A stretch of DNA of 64,000 nucleotides, from assembly GCA_023450085.1 (NCBI GenBank), contig JAEXHI010000001.1, positions 1 through 64,000 on the forward strand, in the 5' to 3' direction. The position numbers and the translations under genes are program-made. This stretch comes from Bacteroidota bacterium (lineage in GTDB: Bacteria > Bacteroidota > Bacteroidia > Sphingobacteriales > Sphingobacteriaceae). Position 1 is the first letter of the stretch. The number at the start of each line of letters is the position of its first letter. The notes below the pieces were generated by a model, which saw only the letters and a list, made by a program, of their open reading frames with translations, was not told where the DNA came from and did no database searches. Below, piece after piece: positions 34,199-43,078 of the stretch.

Positions 34199-34711
34199 TT
34201 ATAAATTAAAGTAGAAGATATTAGGCACTATGTTTTTTACAGTCCCAGTTTCTCCTGTCGCTTCAACATCATTAACCAACAACTTATCAACCTTATATTT
34301 TTGACCACTAACCATAGTCGCTTTCAGCTGACGAGGAGTTCCATTACCTAATTTGATGTAGATGTTTGGTGGATTTTTTGAAGATAGCAAGTCCAATAAA
34401 TAAGAAGAACGTAACTGGTAAAACTCAATCTTTTCAGTAGTTGAATTCCCAACCGCAAAAGGTTGGTTAATATTAAATTCTATTTGCTGTTCTGCTGTAC
34501 CATTTTGATAATACAACTTAATATTACTTGAAGCAAAATAGCCGTTAGTAGCCGGATTTAACATATCCACTCCATTAGCCCCTTTTATGACCAACAATAT
34601 GGGAGGTGTTTGAATAGGTGAACAAGCGCACAACCTATCACCAGTATCCATTTTTTTGCATCCAAGATTTGCAACAAAAACGACAAAAAGTACAAATAGA
34701 ATTTTCTTCAT
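34199..34711 (-). CDS. Lipoprotein of unknown function
   Basis: 170 residues with signal peptide and lipobox cysteine at about residue 18 (ANLGCKKMD). A short Cys-containing segment (RLCACSP) follows, then a beta-rich domain with no recognised motif (ILLVIKGANGVDMLNPAT...). Small Bacteroidota lipoproteins of this type often carry a transthyretin-like or Ig-like fold, but that is only a guess here. It is a single gene with its own terminator and lies beside the long repeat zone. Confidence 0.75.
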   Translation of the reverse strand: MKKILFVLFVVFVANLGCKKMDTGDRLCACSPIQTPPILLVIKGANGVDMLNPATNGYFASSNIKLYYQNGTAEQQIEFNINQPFAVGNSTTEKIEFYQLRSSYLLDLLSSKNPPNIYIKLGNGTPRQLKATMVSGQKYKVDKLLVNDVEATGETGTVKNIVPNIFYFNL

Positions 34712-34824
34712 GAGAATTTAGTTTAGTGATAAAAACATTGGTTTAACACCCTATACGTCACAATAATCTGTTTCGCTACAAATCAAATGATAAAACCTTA
34801 TCCTTTGCCCTGCGTTTTATCAAC

Positions 34825-35541
34825 ATGAAATGGAAAATTGGCTGCTCGGGCTTTTATTACAAGGAATGGAAGGATTTCTTTTATCCAAAAGGTCTGCCAC
34901 AAAAAGACTGGTTCAAATTTTATGCTGAATATTTTAACACCATTGAAATTAATGCCAGTTTTTATAAAACACCTACAGAAAAATCATTAGAAAAATGGTA
35001 TAACGACAGTCCTGCTGATTTTGTATTTACCATGAAAGCACCTCGACTCCTTACGCACTACAAGCAACTAAAGGATTGCAAAGCGGATGCTACCGATTTT
35101 TATCATTTGCTGAACAATGGTCTTAAAGAAAAGCTGGGCTGCGTGTTATTTCAATTTCCACCCTCATTTCATTATACAGAAGAAAAATTGGAACGTCTGC
35201 TGGAAACATTAAACCCTAGTTTTAAAAATGTAGTAGAGTTTAGGCATGTCTCTTGGTGGAACGAAGATGTTTTTACCCAACTAAAAGCTAACCACATTAT
35301 TTTTGCCTCGCAAAGCTATCCCAAAGGATTGCCCGAAGAGGTGGTTGCCACCAACTCTTCTATCTACTATCGTTTTCACGGCAAGCCCGTACTTTACAAA
35401 TCAACCTATGAGTTTCCTACCATCAAACATTTCTTCGAACAAATCCCTAAAACTGCTGACGACGTTTTTGTCTATTTTAATAATACTTGGGGTTTTGGGG
35501 CCATAAAAAATGCTAAGCAATTACAGACCTTGGTAAAGTAA
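34825..35541 (+). CDS. DUF72 domain-containing protein
   Basis: 238 residues. The DUF72 TIM-barrel-like family start is clear (KIGCSGFYYKEWKDFFYPKGLPQKDWFKFYAEYF, named here by its ends at about 4-37), followed by the family word FNTIEINASFY, VLFQFPPSFHY near 114, VEFRHVSWW near 136 and a C-terminal YFNNTWGFGAIKNA. DUF72 proteins (YecE-like) are widespread cytoplasmic proteins with no proven activity; a nuclease or metal-dependent enzyme has been guessed from the fold. It stands alone between two small genes. Confidence 0.93.
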   Translation: MKWKIGCSGFYYKEWKDFFYPKGLPQKDWFKFYAEYFNTIEINASFYKTPTEKSLEKWYNDSPADFVFTMKAPRLLTHYKQLKDCKADATDFYHLLNNGLKEKLGCVLFQFPPSFHYTEEKLERLLETLNPSFKNVVEFRHVSWWNEDVFTQLKANHIIFASQSYPKGLPEEVVATNSSIYYRFHGKPVLYKSTYEFPTIKHFFEQIPKTADDVFVYFNNTWGFGAIKNAKQLQTLVK

Positions 35542-35661
35542 GATTTGCTTTTTTTGGATGTCGATATTAATCTTATACATTTATATCAAAATCCATTTCC
35601 ATATATAAAAACGAATACCGAGTAGAGAAAAACGCCTATACTTTATAAATATTTGTATACC

Positions 35662-36039
35662 ATGAATACAGACAAAACGCCCAAACTTATTATCCAAAAA
35701 AAAGATAATACAACATGCCTGTCAGACAATTTAAGATCTGGCATTGAGGAACTATCAGGTTTTACGACGGATGATGTTAAAGTGCATTATAATTCTAATA
35801 AGCCTGCTCAACTAAGTACCCATAGCTATGCACAAGGGACAGATATCCATTTAGGTCCTGAACAGGAAAAGCATTTACCTCATGAAACTTGGCATATTGT
35901 ACAACAAAAAGAAGGTAGAATAAGTCCTACTACATCAACGAAAGAAAATATCAAGATAAATGATTATAGCGCATTGGAAAAAGAAGCAGACACCATGGGA
36001 CAAAAAGCCGCCAATGGTAAATCTTCACCAAAAAAATAA
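35662..36039 (+). CDS. Orphan DUF4157 (eCIS core) domain protein with HExxH motif
   Basis: 125 residues from ATG 35662 (a TTG three codons upstream is rejected). The whole protein is the DUF4157 pattern: LRSGIEELSGFTTDDVKVHYNS (about 24-45), AYAQ-type SYAQGTDIHLGP, and the zinc-protease-like HETWH (H74-E75...H78) followed by IVQQ. This domain marks effectors or toxins loaded by extracellular contractile injection systems and is usually the head of a much larger protein. Here it ends after a short Lys/Ser tail with no toxin domain, and no tail-sheath or tube genes are nearby. Confidence 0.85.
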   Translation: MNTDKTPKLIIQKKDNTTCLSDNLRSGIEELSGFTTDDVKVHYNSNKPAQLSTHSYAQGTDIHLGPEQEKHLPHETWHIVQQKEGRISPTTSTKENIKINDYSALEKEADTMGQKAANGKSSPKK

Positions 36040-36067
36040 AGCTTTTAACCAAACAACATTTTAGATT

Positions 36068-37054
36068 TTAAGCTTTCTTCCCTGTTCTACTCAATATAAA
36101 AACCGTAGAAATGATGCACAAACTCCCTATCCAATCAATAGCATAAAAAGGTACATGAAGCCAAACCACCGAAAGTACCGCAGCGGAAAGTGGTTCGGCA
36201 GAAGCTAATAAACTCGATTTTTGACCGCCAATTAATTTTACGGCCGTAAGATAAGTGTAAAAGGCAATTAAGGTACCGAAGATGATGATAAATGCGGCTG
36301 ACACCAAACTATAACCATCCCAAACTCCTTCTACTTTCCAAGGCTCATGGATGAAAGAAAAAGCAACACCTCCAATGAGCATCCCCCAGCCTACCACAAT
36401 AGTCGAATCGTATTTGCTTAACAAAGTTACGGGCTGCAAAGTATAAATGGCCAAGGCAAAAGCAGAAGCAATACCCATTAAAAATGCCATTTTAGAAATA
36501 GAAAGTTTACCGATATCTCCGTGGGCAACCAACAAAAAAGTTCCCAAAACCGCTAGTGCAATAGCCAAAACTTCAAATTTACTTGGCAATTTTCTGTTTT
36601 TTAAACCCAGATAAATAGCAATTAGCACTGGCCCTGCAAATTGTAAAATAGTAGCGGTTGCCGCATTAGAATGTTTAATAGCCGCAAAATAAGTGTATTG
36701 TACCGCAACCATTCCCGTAATGCCAAATATCACCAATTGCAGGGCATTTCTTTTATGTTTCCAAATAGACATTGTTTGGCGTCTATTAGTAGCATAAGCA
36801 TACAATAATAAAATTACTCCTGAAATGAGCATACGAACGGTAATAAGCCACTCGACATTCACACCACGTTGCTGAAACAGGAATTGACCAAATGTCCCTG
36901 ATACGCCCCATAATGTAGCTCCAGTAATGGCCAATAAAAATCCTTTTAACTGTTTATTTACTTTTGGTTTTTCAGCAGTTTCGTTCATCAACAAAACGGG
37001 AGTATCTTCTTTACGTAACAAAACTGGTTCTTTGGCAGATGTAGGCTCTAACAT
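36068..37054 (-). CDS. EamA/DMT family transporter
   Basis: 328 residues from ATG 37054; the longer frame begins at a TTG upstream of the -7 box. A cytoplasmic N-terminal stretch of about 35 residues (KEPVLLRKEDTPVLL...) precedes ten transmembrane helices in two EamA repeats, starting GFLLAITGATLWGVSGTFGQF. It resembles YicL/RarD-like exporters. It is divergent from an Lrp/AsnC regulator gene (99 bp between starts), the classic layout for an amino-acid exporter controlled by its neighbour; the substrate is unproven. Confidence 0.88.
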   Translation of the reverse strand: MLEPTSAKEPVLLRKEDTPVLLMNETAEKPKVNKQLKGFLLAITGATLWGVSGTFGQFLFQQRGVNVEWLITVRMLISGVILLLYAYATNRRQTMSIWKHKRNALQLVIFGITGMVAVQYTYFAAIKHSNAATATILQFAGPVLIAIYLGLKNRKLPSKFEVLAIALAVLGTFLLVAHGDIGKLSISKMAFLMGIASAFALAIYTLQPVTLLSKYDSTIVVGWGMLIGGVAFSFIHEPWKVEGVWDGYSLVSAAFIIIFGTLIAFYTYLTAVKLIGGQKSSLLASAEPLSAAVLSVVWLHVPFYAIDWIGSLCIISTVFILSRTGKKA

Positions 37055-37073
37055 GATTTTAATTTCTTTAATG

Positions 37074-37081
37074 CAAAAATA
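37074..37081 (-). promoter_or_regulatory. -7 element TATTTTTG of the EamA gene
   Basis: The plus strand reads CAAAAATA, 19 nt before the ATG at 37054 on the minus strand. On the other strand TCATTTTG near 37118-37125 may be the weaker promoter of the Lrp gene. Confidence 0.55.
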
Positions 37082-37153
37082 GCACACAACACACAAATCA
37101 TTTCCTTAATTTAGGGCATCATTTTGCAATTTTGTTTCACATTAACACCAATT

Positions 37154-37639
37154 ATGACCGAACTTGACGCTTTTGACATTTCTATCCTTAACCTTTTACA
37201 AGCTGACAATTTCACTCCTCAACGTGATATTGGCGATAAAATTGGGTTATCAGCGGCGGCAGTACAACGAAGAGTAAAAAGGCTTACCGAAACAGGTTTT
37301 ATTGTGTCGAACACTTCGATACTGAACAGCCAAAAGTTGGGCAACCTCATTACCATTTGTGTAACAGTATCTATGGAAAATGAAAAGATACAATCCATTG
37401 ATGAAGCAAAATCGATTTTTAAAAGCTGTCCCGAGGTACAACAATGTTATTATGTGACGGGCGATACAGACTTTATTCTGATTGTGGTAGTTCCTTCTAT
37501 GCACTACTATGAGCAGCTTTGTAGAAGATTGTTTTTTGCCAATACCAATATCAAAAGGTTCAGGAGTTTTATTGCCACTGATTTGGTTAAAATTGGTGCT
37601 ACGATTACCTTAGACCATTTGAAAAAACCTAGGCAGTAG
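37154..37639 (+). CDS. Lrp/AsnC family transcriptional regulator
   Basis: 161 residues from ATG 37154; an upstream TTG frame from 37124 overlaps the promoter and is rejected. The N-terminal winged HTH (LDAFDISILNLLQADNFTPQRDIGDKIGLSAAAVQRRVKRL spans about 4-44) is followed by an RAM/AsnC effector domain ending near IGATITLDHLKK, with CYYVTGDTDFILIVVVP as a diagnostic stretch. Such proteins form octamers and sense amino acids. The divergent EamA exporter gene is the probable target. Confidence 0.92.
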   Translation: MTELDAFDISILNLLQADNFTPQRDIGDKIGLSAAAVQRRVKRLTETGFIVSNTSILNSQKLGNLITICVTVSMENEKIQSIDEAKSIFKSCPEVQQCYYVTGDTDFILIVVVPSMHYYEQLCRRLFFANTNIKRFRSFIATDLVKIGATITLDHLKKPRQ

Positions 37640-37937
37640 TTCCCCTTTGCGTTCTTAGCGACTTCTTATTTTCTTAGCGGTTAAATAATTTAACGCAATC
37701 CCGTACATACGGGATTAAGATTTCGCAAAGAGACGCAAAGTTGTTGCACACCACTTTGTACCATAAACCTGATTGAAATGAAAAGCCCACAGCAAGCGGT
37801 AGCGAGGCGAGGACTTGTAATGGAAAGCAGGGCTACATTTGCCATAGGCTACCGACTAAGTTTTTCTCAACAAATCCACAAAACTTCGTAACAAAAGGGC
37901 TTTTTTACTATCTTATTCCCGAAACTAAACAATAGAT
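37640..37937. other. Spacer with repeat remnants before the ABC operon
   Basis: 298 bp without a gene. CTTTGCGTTCTTAGCG and the inverse word GACGCAAAG (near 37731) frame a small inverted repeat containing CCCGTACATACGGG. Later AAAAGCCCAC (about 37781) and GGGCTTTTTT (about 37899) could pair. No clear promoter box is seen before 37938. Confidence 0.4.
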
Positions 37938-38846
37938 ATGTTAAGCGTAAAGAATATTGTAAAACAGTATGCGACGCACCGTGCCCTCAATGATGTAAGT
38001 CTTGAAGTAGAAAAAGGCAAGATATTTGGATTACTAGGTCCAAACGGTGCTGGTAAAACCTCCCTGATTAGAATTATCACCCAAATTACTGCTCCTGATA
38101 GCGGGGAAGTATTTTTCAATGGAGAAAGATTGAACACCAATCACATTTCGCAGATTGGTTATTTGCCCGAAGAACGTGGCCTATACAAAAAAATGGAAAT
38201 TGGCGAGCAGGTACTTTACCTCTCTAAATTGAAAGGGCTGAACAGTTCCGAAGCAACCAAACGCATTAAATACTGGTTTGAAAAACTGGAAATGAAGGAT
38301 TGGTGGAGCAAAAAAGTGGAGGATTTGAGTAAAGGAATGCAACAAAAGGTACAATTTGTAGCTACAGTATTGCACCAGCCTGAATTAATCATTTTAGACG
38401 AACCTTTCTCTGGTTTTGATCCTGTAAATGCCGACATCATTAAAAATGAAATTTTGGAGCTGAACAAAAATGGCGCAACGTTTATTTTCTCTACCCACCG
38501 CATGGAAAGTGTAGAAGAATTATGCGATAACATTGCCCTCATTAACAAATCCAAAAAAATATTGGACGGCGCTGTTGACGAAATTAAAAACACGTACCGC
38601 AGCAATGCTTATTGGATAGAATACGAAGGTGATTATGAAACTTCAAGCAATGATATTTATGAAGTATTGCAAACGGAAAAAGTAAAAAACCACACCTTGG
38701 TAAAATTACAGTTAAAACCTAATCGCGTAGCCAACGAAGCTTTATCACAATTAATGCCTCATGTAAATATTCACCGTTTAGATGAAGTAATTCCTACCAT
38801 GAACGATATTTTTATTGAAAAAGTGAAAGGACAAAATCATGAATAA
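37938..38846 (+). CDS. ABC exporter ATP-binding subunit, NatA-like
   Basis: 302 residues. Walker A GPNGAGKTS (34-42), signature LSKGMQQKVQF (about 132), Walker B LIILDEPFSGFDPVN and the C-terminal about 80-residue extension typical of the DRA/NatA-type exporters. The next gene, which overlaps by 8 bp, encodes the matching NatB-like permease, so the pair forms an efflux ABC transporter (Na+ in Bacillus NatAB; substrate unknown here). Confidence 0.93.
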   Translation: MLSVKNIVKQYATHRALNDVSLEVEKGKIFGLLGPNGAGKTSLIRIITQITAPDSGEVFFNGERLNTNHISQIGYLPEERGLYKKMEIGEQVLYLSKLKGLNSSEATKRIKYWFEKLEMKDWWSKKVEDLSKGMQQKVQFVATVLHQPELIILDEPFSGFDPVNADIIKNEILELNKNGATFIFSTHRMESVEELCDNIALINKSKKILDGAVDEIKNTYRSNAYWIEYEGDYETSSNDIYEVLQTEKVKNHTLVKLQLKPNRVANEALSQLMPHVNIHRLDEVIPTMNDIFIEKVKGQNHE

Positions 38847-40173
38847 AATCTTACTCATTATCCAAAGGGAATATTTTTCAAGAGTTAAAAAGAAATCGTT
38901 CATTGTGATGACCTTTTTAACGCCTTTGTTAATTGCTGGTGTTTATGCCCTAATTGGTTATTTTACTTACAAAGGGATTAAAGACACTCATGATAAAGTA
39001 GCTATTGTAAGTAGCAACAAAACCTTAACGGAAAAGCTTAGCTCCAACCAAAATGTTTCCTATGCTTACATAGATAAGGGCTTGGAACAAGCCAAAAAAG
39101 AGCTTGGCAAGGCCGATTACGATTACATTCTTTATTTACCTGAATTTAGTTTAAATGAACCAAAAGGAATCGAACTTTTTGGTGCTAAACAGCCAGGCAT
39201 GTCGCTAAACCGACGTATTTCTGGCGATATTGAAGAGTTAATTAGAACACAAAAGCTCAAAGAATCGGGCATTTCTCAAAGCGATTTAGATAAGCTTAAA
39301 ACCACCGTAGATATTTCGACCAAAAAAATTGCCGAAACAGGTACTGAGGAAGAATCGAGCGCTGGGGCAAGTACCTTTATTGCATTTACCGCAGGCGTGA
39401 TGATGTTCATGTTTATCATGATGTATGGCATACAGGTAATGCGTGGGGTTATTGAGGAAAAAACAAACCGTATCATCGAAGTCATCGTTTCATCAGTAAA
39501 GCCTTTTCAGTTAATGATGGGCAAAATTGTAGGGATTGCTTTGGTAGGTTTAACGCAATTTATGTTGTGGATTGTACTTACACTGGCCATTAGTACCGCA
39601 GCAGTAAGCTTGTTTACCAACAAGGAAGATATCAAAGAAATTACGGCTTCTACTCAAGCACAAACGCAAATAAATGGTGCTGAGCAAGTAACTTCTGCAG
39701 CTCCTCAAGGCCCAGTAGCCGACATCCAAAAAAGCCTAGCGGGGTTAGATGTAGGCAAAATCATTGTGGTATTCTTATTTTTCTTCTTGGGTGGCTATTT
39801 GTTTTACAGCGCCCTTTATGCCGCTATTGGTTCGGCTGTAGACAGCGAAACCGAAACACAACAGTTTATGCTTCCTGTAATGATGCCGCTGCTGTTAGGC
39901 TATGCTTTGTCCCTAAGTGTAGTTACTAACGATCCTTATGGCAATACGGCATTTTGGCTATCTATGATTCCTTTTACCTCTCCTATTGCTATGGTAGTGC
40001 GTATTCCTTATGGCGTACCAGGTTGGGAACTGGCTTTATCAATGGCTATTTTGGCAATTGGCTTTGTAACCACCGTTTGGATTGCTGGACGTATTTATCG
40101 TGTAGGTATTTTAATGTACGGCAAGAAAACTACGTTCAAGGAAATGTTTAAATGGTTTACTTATAAAAATTAG
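38839..40173 (+). CDS. ABC exporter permease, NatB-like
   Basis: 444 residues. One N-terminal helix (about 20-43) is followed by a large extracytoplasmic domain (about 45-180), then five to six helices with the ABC2-type motif VMRGVIEEKTNRIIEVIVSSVKP (about 202-224) that contacts the ATPase. An insert rich in Gln/Ala (about 275-300) lies between helices. It pairs with the ATPase encoded immediately upstream. The family annotation is clear but the substrate is not. Confidence 0.92.
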   Translation: MNKILLIIQREYFSRVKKKSFIVMTFLTPLLIAGVYALIGYFTYKGIKDTHDKVAIVSSNKTLTEKLSSNQNVSYAYIDKGLEQAKKELGKADYDYILYLPEFSLNEPKGIELFGAKQPGMSLNRRISGDIEELIRTQKLKESGISQSDLDKLKTTVDISTKKIAETGTEEESSAGASTFIAFTAGVMMFMFIMMYGIQVMRGVIEEKTNRIIEVIVSSVKPFQLMMGKIVGIALVGLTQFMLWIVLTLAISTAAVSLFTNKEDIKEITASTQAQTQINGAEQVTSAAPQGPVADIQKSLAGLDVGKIIVVFLFFFLGGYLFYSALYAAIGSAVDSETETQQFMLPVMMPLLLGYALSLSVVTNDPYGNTAFWLSMIPFTSPIAMVVRIPYGVPGWELALSMAILAIGFVTTVWIAGRIYRVGILMYGKKTTFKEMFKWFTYKN

Positions 40174-40240
40174 GGCCTAGGAACTAGTGGCTAGGAATTA
40201 GTTTAAAGTTCACGACGCTATTAAAAAGAAGATTTGAAAA

Positions 40241-40275
40241 GCAGGGCTTGTACAGCTATTTTTGGCTAGCCCTGC
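40241..40275. repeat. 8-bp inverted repeat after the ABC operon
   Basis: GCAGGGCT (40241-40248) and AGCCCTGC (40268-40275). It could stop transcription but has no T tail, so it is listed as a repeat. The preceding 40174-40205 holds two copies of a CTAGGAA word. Confidence 0.45.
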
Positions 40276-40377
40276 CAATCGCTCATACTACACAGGCCTT
40301 AACCACAGGGCCGGTATCCGCTAATGTCAGGTTTAGTTGGCAAAGGTAATACCTAAATAAAAAGAGAATCAAAATAC

Positions 40378-41280
40378 ATGAAAGTTGCTGCTATAGACCT
40401 AGGTACAAATACCTTCCATCTCATTATCGCCGAAAAGACAGGTAGTGAAATGAATATCCTTTATAAAACCAACAAGCCTGTAAAACTGGGTGAAGACATT
40501 ACCCTCGAAAATAAAATTATCCCTACTGCTTTTGAGCGTGGCATCAATTGCTTAAAAGAGTTTAGCGCTACACTTCAGGAATATGGAATTTCTAAAGTAC
40601 GTGCAGTAGCTACTTCTGGAGTTCGCAGTGCCAGTAACGGTCAACAATTTATTGATACAGTTAAACAACAAACAGGAATTACCATTGAAGTGGTTGATGG
40701 CAATGAAGAAGCGCATTTGATTTACGAGGGCGTAAAAGCTAGTGGAGCCATTCAGGGCAAATCCCTCATTATGGATATTGGTGGTGGTAGTACCGAGTTT
40801 ATTTTTTGCGACGAACAAGGTTTCTATTGGAAAAAAAGTTTTGATATTGGTGCCGCCAGATTGATGCAGAAATTCTTCAAATCGGACCCCATTAGCATTA
40901 CCGACCAGCAGCATATCCAAAACCACTTGAAAGATACTTTGACAGAGTTAATCACCTTTGGAAAGGATTTTGAAGCTGAAACACTAATAGGTTCTGCTGG
41001 TGCATTTGAAACCTATTCAGCCATGCTCAATCCTTCGCTAAATATCCATCAAGTTTCCAAAGCACCTATTGACATTAATGCTTACCATCAACTGAGCGAT
41101 AAATTAATAGTATCAACCCACAAAGAACGAAGCGAAATGCCTAATCTTATCCCATTAAGGGTAGATATGATTGTGATGGCTTCATTGATTACTAATTATG
41201 TCTTGGCCGAGCTTGGTCTTCAACAAATTACCCTTTCTACTTATGATTTGAAAATGGGGGTTTTGCAAGGGATAAAATAA
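40378..41280 (+). CDS. Exopolyphosphatase / Ppx-GppA phosphatase family
   Basis: 300 residues, only the two-lobed ASKHA catalytic core, without the C-terminal HD domain of enterobacterial Ppx. The actin-like motifs AAIDLGTNTFHLIIAE (4-19) and MDIGGGSTEF (about 132-141) are intact, as is the ATSGVRSASNG region near 80. It should release phosphate from polyphosphate or from pppGpp. The short form is the norm in Bacteroidota. It is separate from the ABC operon by 204 bp. Confidence 0.93.
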   Translation: MKVAAIDLGTNTFHLIIAEKTGSEMNILYKTNKPVKLGEDITLENKIIPTAFERGINCLKEFSATLQEYGISKVRAVATSGVRSASNGQQFIDTVKQQTGITIEVVDGNEEAHLIYEGVKASGAIQGKSLIMDIGGGSTEFIFCDEQGFYWKKSFDIGAARLMQKFFKSDPISITDQQHIQNHLKDTLTELITFGKDFEAETLIGSAGAFETYSAMLNPSLNIHQVSKAPIDINAYHQLSDKLIVSTHKERSEMPNLIPLRVDMIVMASLITNYVLAELGLQQITLSTYDLKMGVLQGIK

Positions 41281-41340
41281 CATTATAATTTTTCACCACC
41301 TTAGACACCTAAGTCCATCTAATGCACAGTCTCATATTTT

Positions 41341-41725
41341 ACAATAAACATTAAGAAATGAAGAAAATTATGAAAATGGCCAATAAAGCTTAATGTTCCT
41401 TAATCCCTTAATGTTTCAAAAAACTAAAATGTTTAAAGTGGTTAAAAATAAAACCATTAAGAGATTGAGACAATTAAGGCATATACAACTTAACGTACCC
41501 TCATTCATTAATATTTCAAGACTAAATGTCTAAGGTGGTTAAAAAATAAAACATCAAGAAATTAAGAAAATAGCCAATAAAAGCTTAATGTTCCTTAACC
41601 CCTTAATGGTTAAAAAAACTAAAATGTCCTAAGGTGTCTAAGGTGGTTAAAAAACAAAACTCAATGTTCCTTAATCCCTTAATAGTTAAAAAACTAAAAT
41701 GCTCTAAGATGCCTAAGGTGGTTCA
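41341..41725. repeat. Degenerate minisatellite-like region
   Basis: The word TTAATGTTCCTTAA(T/C)CCCTTAAT recurs near 41390, 41585 and 41662 (the last as TCAATG...), each followed by GTTAAAAAACTAAAATG-like and CTAAGGTGGTTAAAAA-like words. The unit is about 110 bp with strong drift, and no ORF is present. The 500-bp gap 41281-41780 between ppx and the permease gene consists almost wholly of this, and ends with a fragment (GATTCCTCGAAACTCGGAATGAC) of another dispersed repeat. Confidence 0.7.
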
Positions 41726-41780
41726 ATAAAATACTACAAAAGATTCCTCGAAACTCGGAATGACAAAACGTCTATAATAC

Positions 41781-43001
41781 CTACTTAAACCTTATCGCTT
41801 TCAGCGGGCTAATTCTACTCACTAGCATTGATGGAATAATGAGCACTACCGTACAAGTTACCACCGTAGCCAAATTAAGCAAAAGCACATCTTTCAAATG
41901 CACTTCAATAGGCACATGGTCTAAGTAATAATTTGTTTGTTCTAGCTTGAACACATGAGTATATTGTTGTAAAAAGCATAATCCCAAACCTAGAATATTG
42001 CCCAGTAGTAAACCAATTCCAACCAAGTAAATAGCATTGTAAAGAAATATTTTCATCATACTGCCATTACTCATGCCCATGGCCTTTAACATTCCAATCA
42101 TGTTGGTCCGCTCAAGAATCATAATCAACAAAGCAGTAATCATATTAATTACTCCCACAATGAGCATCAAAATCAATAAAACCCTTGTATTTACATCCAA
42201 CAGGGACAGCCAAGTAAAAATTTCAGGTGTACTTTCTTCCACCGACCTTGACCTCAACTTCATTTCTAAGTTACCATAAACCTCATCGGCAACAGGTTTC
42301 AACAAACTAAAATCCTTGATGCGTACTTCTATCCCCCCAGTTTGTTGTGGCAACCAATTATTCAACCTTCTAATCAAGCCAATATCTCCTATCACAAAAC
42401 CTTTATCGAGACTTTCTATACCAATACTATAAATCCCCACAATGGTCAATTTTCTTTTCCTTGGTGGATTTTGCACAAAGTGCATGATGAAACTATCACC
42501 CGTTTTAAGCATTAAGCGATTGGCCGTATATTCAGAAATGAGTACTTGTTGTGCAGCTTTTGTCGTATCCGCAAAATCAATCACCTTGCCACTCACCAAG
42601 TGTTTTTTGATATAATCCCAGTCGTAAGTGTGGTCAATACCTTTAAAATTAACCCCTTCTACCTCTCCATTGGCTACAATAATGGCTGGCTTGGTGGCAA
42701 AGGGATAAAAAGAAGCAATTTGATTGTTATGTTTAAGGCTATTAATAGTGGTGTCATTAGGGATAAACGGCGATTTCTCAAAAGACCCGTTCAAGTCGAA
42801 CCTGTAAATCTGTATATCACCTACAAAGCCCCTCACCTTATCCTGTATCTCCGTTTTAAAACCTTTGATAATGGCAATGGAAAGAATCATCACTGCCAAG
42901 CTTAACATTACACCCGCAATAGCAATGCGCACAATAAGCTTAGAAAAGGTTCTTTCAGCTTTTAAAGAAATACGGCTCGATATAAAATATTCTACGTTCA
43001 A
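41781..43001 (-). CDS. FtsX-like ABC permease, LolC/LolE type
   Basis: 406 residues starting with TTG; no ATG lies near the conserved N-terminus (NVEYFISSRISLKAERTFSK), so the TTG is probably genuine. Four transmembrane helices: one at about 25-47, then a large periplasmic domain (about 50-265), then three in the FtsX domain with MITALLIMILERTNMIGMLKAMG near 285-307. This is the lipoprotein-releasing permease pattern; its ATPase partner is not adjacent. It is divergent from the namZ-like gene by 77 bp. Confidence 0.88.
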   Translation of the reverse strand: MNVEYFISSRISLKAERTFSKLIVRIAIAGVMLSLAVMILSIAIIKGFKTEIQDKVRGFVGDIQIYRFDLNGSFEKSPFIPNDTTINSLKHNNQIASFYPFATKPAIIVANGEVEGVNFKGIDHTYDWDYIKKHLVSGKVIDFADTTKAAQQVLISEYTANRLMLKTGDSFIMHFVQNPPRKRKLTIVGIYSIGIESLDKGFVIGDIGLIRRLNNWLPQQTGGIEVRIKDFSLLKPVADEVYGNLEMKLRSRSVEESTPEIFTWLSLLDVNTRVLLILMLIVGVINMITALLIMILERTNMIGMLKAMGMSNGSMMKIFLYNAIYLVGIGLLLGNILGLGLCFLQQYTHVFKLEQTNYYLDHVPIEVHLKDVLLLNLATVVTCTVVLIIPSMLVSRISPLKAIRFK

Positions 43002-43078
43002 CTTTTTGCAATAAATTGTAACTTAGCGAAAATGCTAATTCAGTCTCGATTTAGCAAAAAAATGCTTAAAACCTGAAA

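Noticed and set aside
35662..36039. Extracellular contractile injection system locus
   Set aside because: Only the DUF4157 domain protein is present; neighbours are DUF72 and EamA genes, and no sheath, tube or baseplate gene is in the window.
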